A stretch of DNA of 64,000 nt, taken from NCBI GenBank assembly GCA_019636335.1, contig JAHBXR010000007.1:202295-266294 (forward strand), given 5' to 3'. Position numbers and translations under genes: made by a program. How positions within the stretch are numbered: position 1 is the first letter of the stretch; each line of letters starts with the position of its first letter. Shown piece after piece: positions 28,492 through 37,360 of the stretch. Origin of the DNA: Pirellulales bacterium. GTDB taxonomy: Bacteria; Planctomycetota; Planctomycetia; Pirellulales; JAEUIK01. The notes beneath the pieces are model-generated. The model saw only the letters and a program-made list of their open reading frames with translations. It ran no database searches and was not told the DNA's origin.

Positions 28492-29792
28492 CGACCGAAG
28501 CGACCAAAACCGAAGTCGGCAGCTACTTCATTTCGAACTACCCCCCCTTTTCGCAGTGGAAGACGGAAGAGGTGGGCGAGGTCCGCCGCACGCTCGATTC
28601 CCCCCCGGCTGACGTGCCGCTGGGGCTGTACCTGCACATTCCGTTCTGCCGCAAACGCTGCAAGTTCTGCTATTTTCGGGTCTATACGGACAAGAACTCG
28701 CAAGACGTCGAACGTTACGTCTCGGCCCTGTCGCGCGAGATCGAGCTCGTGAGCCGGTTGGCGATCATGGGCCAGCGCCCCTTCCGCTTCGTCTATTTCG
28801 GCGGCGGCACCCCCTCGTTTCTCAGCGCCAGGCAATTGACGAGCCTCGTCGATCGTCTGCGGGCCAATATTCGCTGGGATCACGCTGAAGAGGTCACCTT
28901 CGAGTGCGAGCCGGGCACGCTCTCGCTCCCCAAGTTGCAAACGCTGCGCGAACTGGGCGTCACGCGGCTGAGCCTCGGCGTCGAGAACTTCAACGATAAA
29001 GTACTCGAGGAAAACGGTCGCGCGCATCTTTCGAGCGAAATCCACAAGGCCTGGGATTGGATCCGCTCGGTCGATTTTCCCAATACGAACATCGACCTCA
29101 TCTCGGGCATGGTGGGCGAAACGACCGCCTCCTGGCAGGAAACCATTCGCCGCACGATCGAGTTTCTCCCCGACAGCGTGACCATCTACCAGATGGAGCT
29201 CCCCTTCAACACGGTCTACTCGCGCGACATGCTCACCGCCGGGGCGCAGAGTCCCGTGGCCGATTGGCCGATGAAGCGCGAGTGGCTCAACTACGCCTAC
29301 GACGAGTTGATGGCCGCTGGCTATTCGATCTCGAGCGCCTACACCCTGGTGCGCGACAAGAGCCGCGTGAACTTCAGCTATCGCGACAATCTCTGGCGCG
29401 GCTCCGATCTGCTTGCCACCGGCGTGGCCAGCTTTGGGCATGCCTCGGGCGTACACTATCAGAATCTGGCCGAGTGGGGGCAGTACCTCGGCGAGCTCGA
29501 AGCGGGACGCTTGCCCTTGTGGCGCGGCATGCGGCCCACGCGGCACCAACTGCTCGTCCGCGAGTTGATCCTGCAGTTGAAGACCGGCCGCCTCGACGCC
29601 GGTTACTTCCGCCGCAAGTTCGGCGTCGAGATTCTCGAAGAGTGGTCCGACGTGTGGCAGCAGTACGTCGAAGAGGGGATCGTCACGATCGAGGGAGATG
29701 CGATCACACTGACCCGGGCCGGCCTATTGCGCGTCGACGGTCTGCTGCCGGCCTTCTTCGAGCCGGAGCATCAGGGAGTGCGATATACGTAG
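28488..29792 (+). CDS. HemW/HemN-family radical SAM protein
   Basis: About 434 residues from ATG 28488, overlapping the preceding stop (ATGA). The cluster motif is C54-x3-C58-x2-C61 in CRKRCKFCYF; Phe63 replaces the extra Cys of true HemN, as in HemW. FVYFGGGTPSFLSARQL and SLGVENFNDKVLEENGR match the family's GGGTPS and SLGxxS-type blocks. HemN relatives include coproporphyrinogen dehydrogenase, heme chaperones and C-methylating or cyclopropanating enzymes. The operon of acyl-reduction genes argues against a housekeeping heme role. Actual reaction unknown. Confidence 0.82.
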   Translation: MTTEATKTEVGSYFISNYPPFSQWKTEEVGEVRRTLDSPPADVPLGLYLHIPFCRKRCKFCYFRVYTDKNSQDVERYVSALSREIELVSRLAIMGQRPFRFVYFGGGTPSFLSARQLTSLVDRLRANIRWDHAEEVTFECEPGTLSLPKLQTLRELGVTRLSLGVENFNDKVLEENGRAHLSSEIHKAWDWIRSVDFPNTNIDLISGMVGETTASWQETIRRTIEFLPDSVTIYQMELPFNTVYSRDMLTAGAQSPVADWPMKREWLNYAYDELMAAGYSISSAYTLVRDKSRVNFSYRDNLWRGSDLLATGVASFGHASGVHYQNLAEWGQYLGELEAGRLPLWRGMRPTRHQLLVRELILQLKTGRLDAGYFRRKFGVEILEEWSDVWQQYVEEGIVTIEGDAITLTRAGLLRVDGLLPAFFEPEHQGVRYT

Positions 29793-30195
29793 CAAATTGG
29801 ATTTGAAGTGGGAATCTGCGGGGCACGCAGTGGCACCTACTTCTGACCTTCTACTTCCTCAGCATGGGCCGAACCAGTGCCCCCTCTGAGATTGTCCAAC
29901 TAACCGTGTGGATTGCACTTGCGACTTTGCCGTCCGCATCGGCTCGGCCGTAGCGAGCGACTTTGACGCGCCGGTCGGACAGCCCAGCGGACCAATTCTT
30001 GTCCCAGCCGCTCGACAGTTTGCCAGGGCGTGCCTAGACTAAATGCGGTTCATGGCTCGCGCGCCTAGCCGCGCTGCGAACGAGCCACCACACTCACGTC
30101 ACGGTCCGCCACGAGGCGTGGACCCTGCGAGGCGAAGCGAACTTCGACTCGGGTCCGCCGGCCGACCGCACGTCGTCGCTTTTCCGCGAGCTTCG
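29793..30195. other. Gene-free spacer between the two 23-35 kb units
   Basis: About 400 bases. The ORF of the next gene extends back to 30043, but its first 51 residues are basic, low complexity and lack a ribosome site, so I treat 30043-30195 as non-coding leader. I see no convincing hairpin terminator, tRNA or riboswitch. Confidence 0.5.
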
Positions 30196-32271
30196 ATGGT
30201 CGAATTTCAGCGTTTGATGCGGGCCTTCGAGCAGGCGCGTCGCGATTTGCTCGAGGCCTGTGACCCTTCCGGGCATTGGACCGGAGAGCTGTCCAGTTCC
30301 GCGCTCGCCACCGCCACCGCCGTCAGCGCCCTGGCCCTGGTCGAGCGGCACGGCGAGACCGATGCTCGCAGTGGCTGCTTCGCCAACGAGGCGCTCGAAG
30401 CCCGCTACAGCGAGTTGATCGTCGCCGGTTTGCGTTGGCTCATTGCCCACCAGAATGCCGATGGTGGCTGGGGCGACACCGATCGCAGCCGTTCGAACCT
30501 GGCCACCACGATGCTGGTGCGGGCCGCGTTCCATCTGACGGGTGTCCCCTCGAAGCACACCGATGCCCTGGCGCGCGCCGCCGAATATGTCAAGCGCGCC
30601 GGCGGTGTCGCCGCGCTCAAGAAACAGGCCGGCCGCGACAAGGCCTTCCTGGTGCCGATCCTGACGAACTGCGCCTTGGCGGGGCTGTTGCCCTGGCGCG
30701 AGGTCCCCTCTCTCCCCTTTGAATTGACCTGTCTGCCGCCGTGGGCCTCGCGCTTCGCGCAGCGTTCGGTGACGAGCTATGCCGTGCCGGCGCTGGTGGC
30801 CACGGGACAGGCACGCTTCTTCTTCGAGAAGCCGCGCAATCCCATCGCCCGCGCCGTGCGACGTGCCGCGATCGAGAAGAGTTTGGCGCAGATCGAACGA
30901 ATGCAGGCCGCCAACGGCAGCTTTTTGGAAGGCACCCCGCTGACGAGCTTCGTGGTGATGAGCCTGGCGGCGATGCATCGGGCCTGTCATCCCGTCGTTC
31001 ACCGCGGCGTCGAGTTTCTGCTGGCGACGGTGCGACCGGACGGATCGTGGCCGATCGAGCCGAATCTTTCGACCTGGACCACGTCACTATCGCTTTCGGC
31101 CCTGGCCGCTGGCGGCGAAGATCTGCAGCAACACGAGTGCCTCGATTGGCTCCTGGCTTGCCAACAGCACGACGTGCATCCCGTGACTGGCGCGGCGGCA
31201 GGAGGCTGGGGGTGGAACGATCGTCCCGGCGCGGTTCCCGATGCCGATGATACGCCCGCTGCACTTCTCGCGCTCGAACGCTGGATTGCTCCCGGCGGTT
31301 GTCCCGACGAGGCTCGTATTGGAGCAGCGGCATTGCAGGGCGTCGATTGGTTGCTCGCTCTACAGCAGGCCGACGGTGGTTTTCCCGTCTTTGCGCGAGG
31401 CTGGAGCCGATTGCCCGCCGATCGCAGCGGCGCCGATATCACGGCCCACACGGTGCGGGCGCTGGCCGCCTGGCAGCACCGTCTCGATTTGCCCTCGGAG
31501 AATCAGAGCGCGCCGGCGGTGGGACGTCTGGCGAATGGCACGACGAATGGTCGCTACGAGCTCACCTCGCGCGTGGGGTATGCTCCCGCGCATTCCCCAT
31601 CGCGCACCAAGCCTGCCAATGTGGGTGTCAATGGCGTGAGTACGGCCCGTGAGGCCCGCGTCCGGCTGAGCATTCAACGCGGCATGGCGTTTCTGGCGAC
31701 CAATCAGCGCGAGGATGGCAGTTGGTTGCCATTGTGGTATGGCAACCAGGATGAGGCCGGCGAGGCGAATCCCTACTACGGTACGGCTCGCGTGCTGTTG
31801 GCCTATCGCGACCTGCAACGGTGGACCGACAAGGCGGCCGAGCGCGGCATCGCGTGGCTCGTGTCGCACCAGAACGCCGATGGCGGCTGGGGTGGTTCCA
31901 TCGAGACCACCGGCAACGGCAAGCCGCGGCGTCGTTCGAGCGTGGAAGAAACGGCCGCCGTCGTCGAAGCATTGCTCGCCGCGCCGAGTACCGCGGCCAC
32001 GATAGCCGCACTCGAGCGCGGCCTCGAGTGGCTTACCGCGGCAGTCGAAGGCGGGCAGCACTTGAACGGCTCGCCGATCGGTCACTTTTTTGCTAAACTC
32101 TGGTACTACGAGAAGCTTTATCCCCGCATTTTTGTCGTGTCGGCCTTGGGACGAGCGGTCAGTCAGCACGAAACGCCGGCCGAACCGCGTCCCACGATGT
32201 CCGTATCCTCACCCGCCCTGCTCGAAAAAGCTCACGCCCGTGAGAACGTCGTGCGCCCTGTCGCACGTTGA
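30196..32271 (+). CDS. Squalene-hopene-cyclase-like (prenyltransferase/squalene oxidase repeat) protein
   Basis: About 691 residues from ATG 30196. The class II terpene cyclase acid motif DxDD is present as D349ADD in VPDADDTPAAL. At least four QW-type repeats are seen: HQNADGGWGD, QQADGGFPVF, QREDGSWLPLW and HQNADGGWGG. SWLPLWYGNQDE with NPYYGTARVLLAY corresponds to the region GSWxxRWGV..YIYGT of squalene-hopene cyclases but is diverged. The protein may be membrane-associated and cyclise squalene or another polyprenyl, or lipidate. It heads a five-gene set. No squalene synthase genes are in the window. Confidence 0.82.
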   Translation: MVEFQRLMRAFEQARRDLLEACDPSGHWTGELSSSALATATAVSALALVERHGETDARSGCFANEALEARYSELIVAGLRWLIAHQNADGGWGDTDRSRSNLATTMLVRAAFHLTGVPSKHTDALARAAEYVKRAGGVAALKKQAGRDKAFLVPILTNCALAGLLPWREVPSLPFELTCLPPWASRFAQRSVTSYAVPALVATGQARFFFEKPRNPIARAVRRAAIEKSLAQIERMQAANGSFLEGTPLTSFVVMSLAAMHRACHPVVHRGVEFLLATVRPDGSWPIEPNLSTWTTSLSLSALAAGGEDLQQHECLDWLLACQQHDVHPVTGAAAGGWGWNDRPGAVPDADDTPAALLALERWIAPGGCPDEARIGAAALQGVDWLLALQQADGGFPVFARGWSRLPADRSGADITAHTVRALAAWQHRLDLPSENQSAPAVGRLANGTTNGRYELTSRVGYAPAHSPSRTKPANVGVNGVSTAREARVRLSIQRGMAFLATNQREDGSWLPLWYGNQDEAGEANPYYGTARVLLAYRDLQRWTDKAAERGIAWLVSHQNADGGWGGSIETTGNGKPRRRSSVEETAAVVEALLAAPSTAATIAALERGLEWLTAAVEGGQHLNGSPIGHFFAKLWYYEKLYPRIFVVSALGRAVSQHETPAEPRPTMSVSSPALLEKAHARENVVRPVAR

Positions 32272-32319
32272 GGCCCGGTGCTCGCCAGAGCGCCTCGGAA
32301 TAGAGCCCGGAGGGGGATC

Positions 32320-32865
32320 TTGAATCCCGCCCAGCCCCTCACGCCCGATCTCGATACGCTCGTCGGTCTGTTTTTCAACCGGCCCGAGCAACTGGGCTCG
32401 TTTGCCGAAATCTCGTCCGACGAGATGCCTTCGGTCTATCGCACGTTGCTCGACCACGAGCATCACATGACCGTTACGGTCGAGGTGCATCACGGCTGTC
32501 ACGTTCAGGTGCGGGTACTCGAGTTGCAGCAGACCCCCACTCATTACGCCCGCAAGATCTTACTCGTCCGCGAGACCGATCGGCGGGTCGTGCAGTTTGG
32601 CATCATGCGGATCAGGCTCAATTGCCTCGGTCCGGCCGTTCGCCAGGCGGTCGAGAGCCAGCAGATGCCGTTGGGGCGGATTTTGATCGAGCACGGCGTG
32701 TTGCGGGCCGTGCGTTTATCGTCGCTGTTGCGCGTCGGTGCCGGCGAGGAGTTGTGCCGCCATTTCGGCATGTCGCCCGACGAAGTGACCTACGGTCGCA
32801 CGGCGATGATCGATGTCGATGGTGAACCGGCGATCGAACTGCTCGAGATCGTCTCGCCCGAGTAG
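32320..32865 (+). CDS. Chorismate-lyase-like protein (DUF98 family)
   Basis: About 181 residues if started at TTG 32320, which has a strong GGAGGGGG ribosome site 4 bases upstream; a GTG at 32278 is the longer option. The blocks YRTLLDHEHHMTVTVE, RKILLVRETDRRVVQFGIMRI, MPLGRILIEHGVLR and YGRTAMIDVDGEPAIELLE resemble the DUF98/UbiC-like fold, where Arg and Glu residues bind chorismate. If active it would give 4-hydroxybenzoate and pyruvate. Planctomycetes use menaquinone, so the product would more likely feed a secondary aryl lipid. Recognition is from motif memory and moderate. Confidence 0.6.
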   Translation: MNPAQPLTPDLDTLVGLFFNRPEQLGSFAEISSDEMPSVYRTLLDHEHHMTVTVEVHHGCHVQVRVLELQQTPTHYARKILLVRETDRRVVQFGIMRIRLNCLGPAVRQAVESQQMPLGRILIEHGVLRAVRLSSLLRVGAGEELCRHFGMSPDEVTYGRTAMIDVDGEPAIELLEIVSPE

Positions 32866-32928
32866 GCAGATTACAATCGGGCGAAGCGGCCAAGGGGGGC
32901 CGCTGGGTATCCACGTGCGGAACGGTCG

Positions 32929-34269
32929 ATGCGCATCGTTTATCTTGCTGCCGGCGCCGCCAACATGTTCTGCGGCAGTTGTTTGCACGACAACACGCTG
33001 GCGGCGGCCTTGCGCCTCCGTGGCGCCGACGTGCTGCTGGTGCCGACCTACACGCCCCTTCGCACCGACGAAGAAAACGTCAGCGAACCGCGCGTCTTCT
33101 ACGGCGGCATCAACGTCTATCTGCAGCAGAAGTCCGCCCTGTTCCGCCACACGCCCTGGTTTCTCGATCGCTGGCTCGATTCGCCCGGGCTGATCAAGTG
33201 GCTCACGTCGCGCGCCGCGAGCACCAAACCGCAGGAACTGGGCGATCTGACCGTCTCCATGCTCCGCGGCGAGGAAGGACGCCAGCGCAAGGAGCTCGAC
33301 AAGCTCATCGACTGGCTGCGCCACCAGGTGCGTCCCGATGTGATTCATCTCTCGAATTCGATGCTCGTGGGCATGGCTCGCGAGCTGCAATCGCAGTTGG
33401 GCGTACCCGTGGCGTGTACGCTGTCGGGCGAGGACATCTTTCTCGAGCAATTGATCGAGCCCCACTACACCGAGGCCCGGCAGGTGTTGCGCGAACGAGT
33501 GCGCGACGTCGCCGCCTTCGTTGCGCTCAATCGCTACTTCGCCGATTTCATGGCCGACTATGCCGATATTCCGCGCGAGCGGATCCACGTGATTCCGCAC
33601 GGGCTGAAGCTCGACGGGCATGGGACGCGCGCCGCGCGCGAAGAGGGGGCCGTCCGCACGATCGGCTATCTGGCGCGTATCTGTCCGGAAAAGGGCCTGC
33701 ACCTGCTCGTCGAGGCGTTTCACCGCTTGTGCGACGATGCCACCTTGCCCCCCGTGCGTTTGCGGGTAGCGGGCTACTTGGGCGAGGGAGACCGCGCCTA
33801 CCTGGCGGCCCTCCAGGCACGCATCGCCGAGCTAGGGTTGGCCGATCGCTTCGAGTACGTGGGCGAAGTCGATCGGCGCGGCAAGATCGAGTTTCTGCAA
33901 TCGCTCGATGTGATGAGCGTGCCCACGGTCTATCGCGAGAGCAAGGGGCTGTCGATTCTCGAGGCCCTGGCGAACGCGGTGCCCGTCGTCTTGCCGGCGC
34001 ATGGGACATTTCCCGAACTGGTGGCCGACACGCAAGGAGGCCTGTTGCATCAACCGCTCGACCCTGGTTCGCTGGCGGAGCAGTTGGCGATCTATGTGCG
34101 CGATCGCGTCCGGGCCACGCGCGATGGGCTGGCTGGCCAGGCGGCCGTGCGCGAACGCTACAACGACGATGTCATGGCGGCGCGCACCCTGGAATTCTAT
34201 CGTCTGGTGGTCGCGGGGAGCGCCGGATCACCCTCTCGCACCTCACAGACAGCCGCGGAGACACGTTGA
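32929..34269 (+). CDS. Glycosyltransferase family 4 (GT-B)
   Basis: Encodes 446 residues. The N-terminal half starts MRIVYLAAGAANMFCGSCLHDN, an acceptor-domain glycine-rich loop variant. The C-terminal GT1 domain has VIPHGLKLDG, RTIGYLARICPEKGLHLLVEAF (sugar-nucleotide binding Arg/Lys) and VYRESKGLSILEALANAVPVVLP, with the conserved E-x7-E pattern. Retaining glycosyl transfer from a nucleotide sugar to a lipid or small-molecule acceptor is expected. It lies between the chorismate-lyase-like gene and a thioesterase and overlaps the latter (TGATG). Confidence 0.9.
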   Translation: MRIVYLAAGAANMFCGSCLHDNTLAAALRLRGADVLLVPTYTPLRTDEENVSEPRVFYGGINVYLQQKSALFRHTPWFLDRWLDSPGLIKWLTSRAASTKPQELGDLTVSMLRGEEGRQRKELDKLIDWLRHQVRPDVIHLSNSMLVGMARELQSQLGVPVACTLSGEDIFLEQLIEPHYTEARQVLRERVRDVAAFVALNRYFADFMADYADIPRERIHVIPHGLKLDGHGTRAAREEGAVRTIGYLARICPEKGLHLLVEAFHRLCDDATLPPVRLRVAGYLGEGDRAYLAALQARIAELGLADRFEYVGEVDRRGKIEFLQSLDVMSVPTVYRESKGLSILEALANAVPVVLPAHGTFPELVADTQGGLLHQPLDPGSLAEQLAIYVRDRVRATRDGLAGQAAVRERYNDDVMAARTLEFYRLVVAGSAGSPSRTSQTAAETR

Positions 34270-34724
34270 TGGCAGACACCTATCGCAGCAAACGCCTGGT
34301 GGAGTGGCACGACACCGATGCCGCCCAGATCGCGCACTTCACGGCGTTCTTCCGCTACATGGAGGAAGTCGAGCACGAGTATCTCCGCTCGCTGGGGTTG
34401 AGCGTGCTGATGCACGACGCCGAGGGGCCGATGAGCTGGCCTCGTGTTTCGGTCGATTGCCGCTATATCGGCGCCGTGCGGTTCGAAGACGAAATCGACA
34501 TCTTGCTCGAAGTGGTTCGATTGGGAAGCAAGAGCGTGACGTATCGCTTTGGATTCACGCACGCCGGGCGCCCCGTGGCGGAAGGCTCGCTCACGTCGGT
34601 CTGCTGCCGTATCCTGCCCGACGGCACCCCGCGCGGTATTGCCATTCCCGAGGCCATCGCCGCCAAATTCGGCGTGCCGCGCGCGGACGAACGAGGGGCT
34701 GCGGCGCGGGCGCCCAGCGAGTAG
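34269..34724 (+). CDS. Hotdog-fold acyl-CoA thioesterase, 4HBT/YbgC type
   Basis: About 151 residues from ATG 34269, sharing a base with the glycosyltransferase stop. The active-site motif VEWHDTDAAQIAHFTAFFRYMEEVEHEYLR holds the catalytic Asp17 as in 4-hydroxybenzoyl-CoA thioesterase. It would hydrolyse an acyl- or aryl-CoA. Its closeness to a chorismate-lyase-like gene hints at an aryl-CoA, which is speculation. The ABC ATPase gene begins 14 bases later. Confidence 0.9.
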   Translation: MADTYRSKRLVEWHDTDAAQIAHFTAFFRYMEEVEHEYLRSLGLSVLMHDAEGPMSWPRVSVDCRYIGAVRFEDEIDILLEVVRLGSKSVTYRFGFTHAGRPVAEGSLTSVCCRILPDGTPRGIAIPEAIAAKFGVPRADERGAAARAPSE

Positions 34725-34738
34725 ATTATCGCCACGCC

Positions 34739-35416
34739 ATGCCGCAGCTCATCGTCGAACATGTCGCCAAAGAGTATCCCACGCGGGCCGAGCCGCTCGT
34801 CGTGCTGCGCGATGCCTCGTTTTCGCTCGGCACGGGCGAAAGCCTGGCGATTCTGGGTCCTAGCGGCTCGGGCAAGAGCACGCTGCTGCACATCCTGGGG
34901 ACGCTCGAGCGGCCGACTGCCGGACAAGTCCGGCTCGACGACGAGGACCCTTTCACGCTCGACGAGCCCCGCCTGGCGCACTTTCGCAATCGACGGGTCG
35001 GCTTCGTGTTTCAAGACCATCACCTGCTGCCGCAGTGCAACGTGCTCGAGAATGTGCTCGTGCCGACGCTGGCCGAAGGGGGCGCCGCTCCGGAGGATGT
35101 GCAGCGGGCCGAGTCCCTCCTCGAACGCGTCGGGTTGGCCACGCGGCGCGAGCATCGCCCGGCCGAGCTTTCCGGGGGAGAACGCCAGCGCGTGGCGATC
35201 GCTCGGGCGTTGTTGCGCCGCCCTGCCCTGTTGCTGGCGGATGAGCCGACGGGAAATCTCGACCGACGGACGGCGGCCACGGTGGGGCAGTTGCTCCTCG
35301 ACGTGGCACGCGACGAACAGACGCTCACGGTGATCGTGACGCACAGCCAGGAACTGGCCGAACGCATTTCCCGGCGATTGGAGCTCAACGATGGCCGGCT
35401 CGAGACGCTGGCGTAG
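34739..35416 (+). CDS. ABC transporter ATP-binding protein, LolD/MacB type
   Basis: About 225 residues from ATG 34739. Walker A GPSGSGKST at residues 40-48, Q-loop FVFQDHHLLP, signature LSGGERQRVAIARAL, Walker B LLLADEPTGNLD and switch His in VTHSQEL are all intact. The sequence class is that of LolD/FtsE/MacB, which pair with a FtsX-type permease. No permease follows; the next gene is tatC. The partner may be encoded elsewhere. As the last gene of the five-gene set it could export or sort the lipid product. Confidence 0.93.
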   Translation: MPQLIVEHVAKEYPTRAEPLVVLRDASFSLGTGESLAILGPSGSGKSTLLHILGTLERPTAGQVRLDDEDPFTLDEPRLAHFRNRRVGFVFQDHHLLPQCNVLENVLVPTLAEGGAAPEDVQRAESLLERVGLATRREHRPAELSGGERQRVAIARALLRRPALLLADEPTGNLDRRTAATVGQLLLDVARDEQTLTVIVTHSQELAERISRRLELNDGRLETLA

Positions 35417-35671
35417 CCTCGCGCTGCCGGGCCGGGCTCCCAGGGGGATGAGAAGCGACGTTTTGCCCGAGAAACCGCGACATTGCGGGCGGTTCGGCTC
35501 CTGATATACTGGTGCCTAGACAGAGTAGCTGTCTGTCATTTCGCTCCGCGGCAGCGATGAGCACCGCTCGCGGGGCCCGCCTAGCTGGTCACGCCGCATG
35601 CAGGAAGTGTTCGCGGCGTCGGCGCCGGCCTTCCCCATTCGTTTCCGCCGCGCGTATAGGCGTACCTGGCT

Positions 35672-37147
35672 ATGGCTCGCAAGTACGACGAAGATCTCTT
35701 TCAAGAGACGACGATGACCTTCGGGGAGCACCTCGAAGAGTTGCGCATCTGTCTCTTTCGGGCGCTGATCGGATTGGTGATCGGCTTCGGTATTGGGCTG
35801 TGGTATGGCGACCGCGTGGTGGCCTTTATCCAGACGCCACTCGAGCATGCCCTGCAGCAGTATTACAAGCAAATCCAGCGCGACGACGCGGTCAGCGAGA
35901 TCGGCACGCGCGCCGCGGAATACAAGCAACCGGGGGACGTACCGGTCGGTAGTTGGACCGAGGCGGACGTCGAGCAACTCGTCACGAACGAGAATCTGAT
36001 TTTTGACGAGTTCTATATCGAGCCCCGCGAGGTCATGGGGGCCCTGCGCGATGCTTATCCGCAGGTCATGGGGGGTATCGAGATTCCCCGCAATCGGCCG
36101 GGGCATCCGCTGAGCATCACGGGTCCCGTCGGGATCTCCTCTGCCGACCTGCTCAAGCCGGTCGAGCTGGCCAGGGCGATCGTGGCCGGCGGTGGCAGCT
36201 CGCAGCCGGGGCCCGGTCATCGCGTGTGGGAGTTGTTCGACGAGCGCGGTCGCGCGCTGGTCGAATCGATCGCCAAGAGCGGCAAAGTGAGCGACGAGGA
36301 GCGAGACACGCTGGCCAGGTCGTTGACCAGAGTTCTCGCGCAGCACGGATTCTTCGTGCCCGAGCAGTTTGCCGGCGTGAAGCTGATGCCGGAGGCAAAA
36401 TTGCTCGTGGCCCGGTTCGATGTCCTCAAGCCGCTCGACGTGCAGCGACTAAACCGCCTGGTGTTTGAAGAATCATTTGGCGGCAATGCGACCGACGCGG
36501 CCCAAATGCTTGTGGCGCCCAGCTATCCCGACCTGATCCGTCTCCACCTGTGGCGCTCGATCGAAGACGATCCTCGCCTGCGGGCCAGCAGCTTCAATCC
36601 GCAGGAGGCCTTCGTCATCTACATCAAGGCGGCGCTGGTGACGGGCATCGTGATCTCGAGCCCCTGGGTCTTCTATCAACTCTGGCTCTTCGTGGCGGCC
36701 GGCCTTTACCCGCACGAGAAGAAATACGTTCATGTCTTTCTGCCCTTCAGCCTGGGGTTATTCCTGGCCGGAGCGGCGCTCGCGTTCTTCGCCGTGTTTC
36801 AGCCGGTGCTCGAGTTCCTGTTCAGCTTCAACCGCAGCCTGGGCATCGATCCCGAGCCGCGCATCAGCGAGTGGATGTCGTTCGTGCTGATGTTGCCACT
36901 GGGGTTCGGCATCAGCTTCCAACTGCCGCTGGTGATGCTGTTTCTCGAGCGGATCGGCATCTTCTCCGTGCGTGCCTATCTCGAGAAATGGCGCATCGCG
37001 GTGCTGGTGATCTTCGTGCTGTCGGCCATTCTGACGCCGGCCGATCCTTACAGCATGCTGCTGATGGCGATTCCGCTGACGTTCCTCTACTTCGGCGGCA
37101 TCCTGGTCTGCTACTGGTTCCCGCGCAGTACGCCACAGGAATCGTAG
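35672..37147 (+). CDS. tatC: Twin-arginine translocase subunit TatC with a large first-loop insertion
   Basis: Encodes 491 residues against about 250 in typical TatC. The signal-peptide-binding N-terminus FGEHLEELR (Glu23, Arg25) and the E103-equivalent Glu349 in LYPHEKKY are kept, as are six membrane segments. Between TM1 (ends ~50) and the FNPQEAFVIYIK block (~308) lies an insertion of roughly 240 residues, mostly hydrophilic, in the first periplasmic loop. Function in Tat export is expected, in keeping with the Tat-signal oxidoreductases nearby. tatA is not in the window. Its own upstream region is 255 bases after the ABC gene. Confidence 0.94.
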   Translation: MARKYDEDLFQETTMTFGEHLEELRICLFRALIGLVIGFGIGLWYGDRVVAFIQTPLEHALQQYYKQIQRDDAVSEIGTRAAEYKQPGDVPVGSWTEADVEQLVTNENLIFDEFYIEPREVMGALRDAYPQVMGGIEIPRNRPGHPLSITGPVGISSADLLKPVELARAIVAGGGSSQPGPGHRVWELFDERGRALVESIAKSGKVSDEERDTLARSLTRVLAQHGFFVPEQFAGVKLMPEAKLLVARFDVLKPLDVQRLNRLVFEESFGGNATDAAQMLVAPSYPDLIRLHLWRSIEDDPRLRASSFNPQEAFVIYIKAALVTGIVISSPWVFYQLWLFVAAGLYPHEKKYVHVFLPFSLGLFLAGAALAFFAVFQPVLEFLFSFNRSLGIDPEPRISEWMSFVLMLPLGFGISFQLPLVMLFLERIGIFSVRAYLEKWRIAVLVIFVLSAILTPADPYSMLLMAIPLTFLYFGGILVCYWFPRSTPQES

Positions 37148-37206
37148 AGTTGCCCGTCGAAGCGAATCAAATCGGCGAAATCTGTGGCGAAATCCTTGGG
37201 GGATAC

Positions 37207-37256
37207 AAAAACGACACCGCCGAGCGGGCAAGTGTGCGTTCCGCTCGGCGATGTCG
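37207..37256 (-). terminator. Rho-independent terminator of glnB
   Basis: On the minus strand a 16-bp stem (CGACATCGCCGAGCGG with its complement, one G-U pair) and 13-base loop is followed at once by TTTTTG. It lies 105 bases past the PII stop and between the convergent tatC and PII genes. Confidence 0.85.
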
Positions 37257-37360
37257 AGTCATCCTGACTTTCGCCCGGGCGAGAGTCACCGGGAGTCACC
37301 TTCCTTGGGTAGTTTTCGACAATCTATCGCGGCGCGATCGAGACCGCGATTCTTGTTTTG

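Noticed and set aside
30043..30195. 51-residue N-terminal extension of the cyclase-like protein
   Set aside because: Basic, repetitive composition without ribosome site or homology; the domain begins after ATG 30196.
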